The position numbers and the translations under genes were made by a program. Of a stretch of 64,000 bases of DNA, positions 62,465 to 64,000 are shown in pieces (the stretch's first letter is position 1; each line of letters starts with the position of its first letter). The notes under the pieces were generated by a model. That model ran no database searches. It was not told the DNA's origin and saw only the letters and a program-made list of their open reading frames with translations. This stretch comes from Croceitalea sp947503285 (GTDB taxonomy: Bacteria > Bacteroidota > Bacteroidia > Flavobacteriales > Flavobacteriaceae): contig NZ_BTGQ01000004.1 of assembly GCF_036985505.1 (NCBI RefSeq), forward strand, positions 372,001 to 436,000, written 5' to 3'.

Positions 62465-63808
62465 TTATGCTACTTTTCTATTTTTACCGGTTTTCATCAA
62501 ACCATCATAATGCCTGTTCAATAAATAAGAGTTCACTTGTTGAACGGTATCAATGGCAACCCCTACCATAATCAACAATGAGGTACCCCCGTAAAACAAA
62601 GCCCAACCTGCTTGAACGTCCATCAATTTTACCACGATTGCCGGCAAGACCGCCAATAACGCCAAGAAAACAGACCCCGGAAAGGTTATCAAAGACATTA
62701 TCTTATCTAAATAATCACCTGTCTCTTTACCTGGACGTATACCAGGAATAAAGCCTCCACTGCGCTTTAAATCGTCTGCCATTTTATTGGTAGGCACTGT
62801 AATCGCAGTGTAGAAGTAGGTGAAAATTATAATCAATACCGCAAATAAAATGTTGTAGGCCAACCCGAAAATATCGGCAAACTGAACTTCCATCCATTGA
62901 CCCGCCGCAGTATTATTGAATGTTCTACCAATCAAACTTGGTGCGAACATAATTGCCTGTGCAAAAATAATTGGCATAACCCCTGAAGCATTCAACTTTA
63001 AGGGGATATACTGTCGTGAACCCATTACATTTTTCTCATAACCACCGGAAGCGGTTCTTCTAGCATATTGAACGGGTATTTGACGTGTAGCCATTACCAA
63101 CAAGACACTCGCTAAAATTACCAAGAACCAAACGATAAGTTCTATAAGAATGAACATGAGCCCCCCCGTATTGTTAGCTGTTCTAGAGATAAATTCTTGA
63201 ACAAAAGATTGGGGCATCGTCGCGATAATACCGATCATAATCAAAAGTGAGATACCATTACCGATACCTTTATCCGTGATTTTTTCACCCAACCACATTG
63301 CAAACACACATCCGGTCACCAATATAATTACGGCAGGCACAATAAAATCAAGGCCTTTTCCTAAAATAAAGGCACTATCAGGAACACCGAGGGCACCCAA
63401 ACCATATAAATAGGCCGGTGCCTGAACAATACAGATTGCAATTGTCAACCAACGTGTAATCTGGTTTTTTGTCTTTCTACCGCTTTCACCTTCCTTATCC
63501 AATTTTTGAAGGTATGGTATTGCAATACTCATCAACTGCACCACAATAGATGCGGATATGTAGGGCATAATACCCAAGGCAAAAACCGATGCATTTGCAA
63601 ACGCACCGCCTGTAAAGGCGTTTAAAATACCCAAAATACCATCACCTGCATTAGCGGATAGATTTGCCAATTGAGTGGTATCGATACCTGGAAGCACTAC
63701 TTGGGCACCAAAACGGTATACTAAGAGCAAACCCAACGTAATTAGGATACGCTGTCTAAGCTCTTCAATTTTCCAAATATTCGATACGGTCTCAATAAAC
63801 TTCTTCAT
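62465..63808 (-). CDS. secY: protein translocase subunit SecY
   Basis: 447 residues, ten membrane helices; ILITLGLLLVYRFGAQVVLP at the start, PYISASIVVQL plug region, GIRPGKETGDYLD loop. The channel of the Sec system, usually with SecE and SecG. Confidence 0.98.
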   Translation of the reverse strand: MKKFIETVSNIWKIEELRQRILITLGLLLVYRFGAQVVLPGIDTTQLANLSANAGDGILGILNAFTGGAFANASVFALGIMPYISASIVVQLMSIAIPYLQKLDKEGESGRKTKNQITRWLTIAICIVQAPAYLYGLGALGVPDSAFILGKGLDFIVPAVIILVTGCVFAMWLGEKITDKGIGNGISLLIMIGIIATMPQSFVQEFISRTANNTGGLMFILIELIVWFLVILASVLLVMATRQIPVQYARRTASGGYEKNVMGSRQYIPLKLNASGVMPIIFAQAIMFAPSLIGRTFNNTAAGQWMEVQFADIFGLAYNILFAVLIIIFTYFYTAITVPTNKMADDLKRSGGFIPGIRPGKETGDYLDKIMSLITFPGSVFLALLAVLPAIVVKLMDVQAGWALFYGGTSLLIMVGVAIDTVQQVNSYLLNRHYDGLMKTGKNRKVA

Positions 63809-63821
63809 AATATCTTAATTG

Positions 63822-64000
63822 TTATAAACTTATTGCCTCACCCCCAACTGCTTCGATAGCTGCTTTAGCGGATGCACTAAATTTATGTGCGGAAACTTTA
63901 AGTTTGGCCTTCAATTCGCCATTACCCAAAATTTTCACCAATTCGTTTTTTCTTACCAATCTATTTTCAAGCAAAGTATCAAAAGTAACCTCTCCCTTTA
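63822..64000 (-). CDS. rplO: ribosomal protein L15, partial (N-terminus outside window)
   Basis: The last 58 codons are present, ending KAAIEAVGGEAISL then TAA at 63822. The tail matches L15, which always sits before secY in this block. The start lies beyond the right edge. Confidence 0.93.
   Translation of the reverse strand, partial: KGEVTFDTLLENRLVRKNELVKILGNGELKAKLKVSAHKFSASAKAAIEAVGGEAISL

Overview
The window looks like a chromosome segment of a marine Flavobacteriaceae bacterium (Bacteroidetes). This is inferred from gene families and gene order, not from an rRNA or a database search. Supporting signs are the proteorhodopsin plus Blh pair, a flavobacterial NamZ-type lipoprotein, the ECF sigma/FecR/TonB-receptor set with an STN domain, CtlX, many short-signal lipoproteins, weak ribosome binding sites and several TTG starts.

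Layout. 1-2523: AT-rich accessory DNA with a P-loop ATPase cut by the left edge, a possible broken gene and a clear pseudogene. 2592-24413: mostly housekeeping and envelope genes (FAD oxidoreductase, DnaQ/GIY-YIG fusion, LytTR regulator, M20 peptidase/epimerase pair, CotH lipoprotein, PLP synthase, LolC/E-type permease back to back with NamZ, DoxX, sterol desaturase family, YkgJ, methyltransferase, metalloprotease lipoprotein, QueE, RidA, HerA-like ATPase, cupin, HxlR regulator). 24511-25347: hydrolase divergent from HxlR. 25428-27892: two AT-rich orphan genes built like integron cassettes, one with a HEPN-type motif and one with a Shedu-like (DUF4263-like) nuclease domain behind a receiver-like domain; this is the most defence-like part. 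28089-31859: TspO, VOC protein, then a 155-157 bp tandem array of gene-end copies running into a lipoprotein esterase. 31985-34813: small lipoprotein, folD, an S23-type four-helix-bundle gene between inverted heptad repeats, ffh. 34977-41061: acidic repeat lipoprotein, then ECF sigma, FecR and TonB receptor. 41058-42792: blh and proteorhodopsin, divergent, giving retinal synthesis and a light-driven proton pump. 42866-53143: MtfA-like peptidase, argS, epimerase, CtlX, LytTR protein, serine hydrolase, DDAH-like protein. 53231-64000: gltA, glgA-like gene, eno, carA and the end of the S10-spc-alpha ribosomal block (rplQ, rpoA, rpsD, rpsK, rpsM, rpmJ, infA, secY, partial rplO), all on the minus strand.

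A recurring oddity is tandem repeats with a fixed 7-bp unit but a different sequence at each locus, sitting in spacers and often starting within a few bases of a stop codon (16805, 16896, 21844, 22524, 37422, 62382, with degenerate ones at 33012, 33453 and 61553). One of them is a telomere-like G-run array. No tRNA, rRNA or CRISPR was seen.
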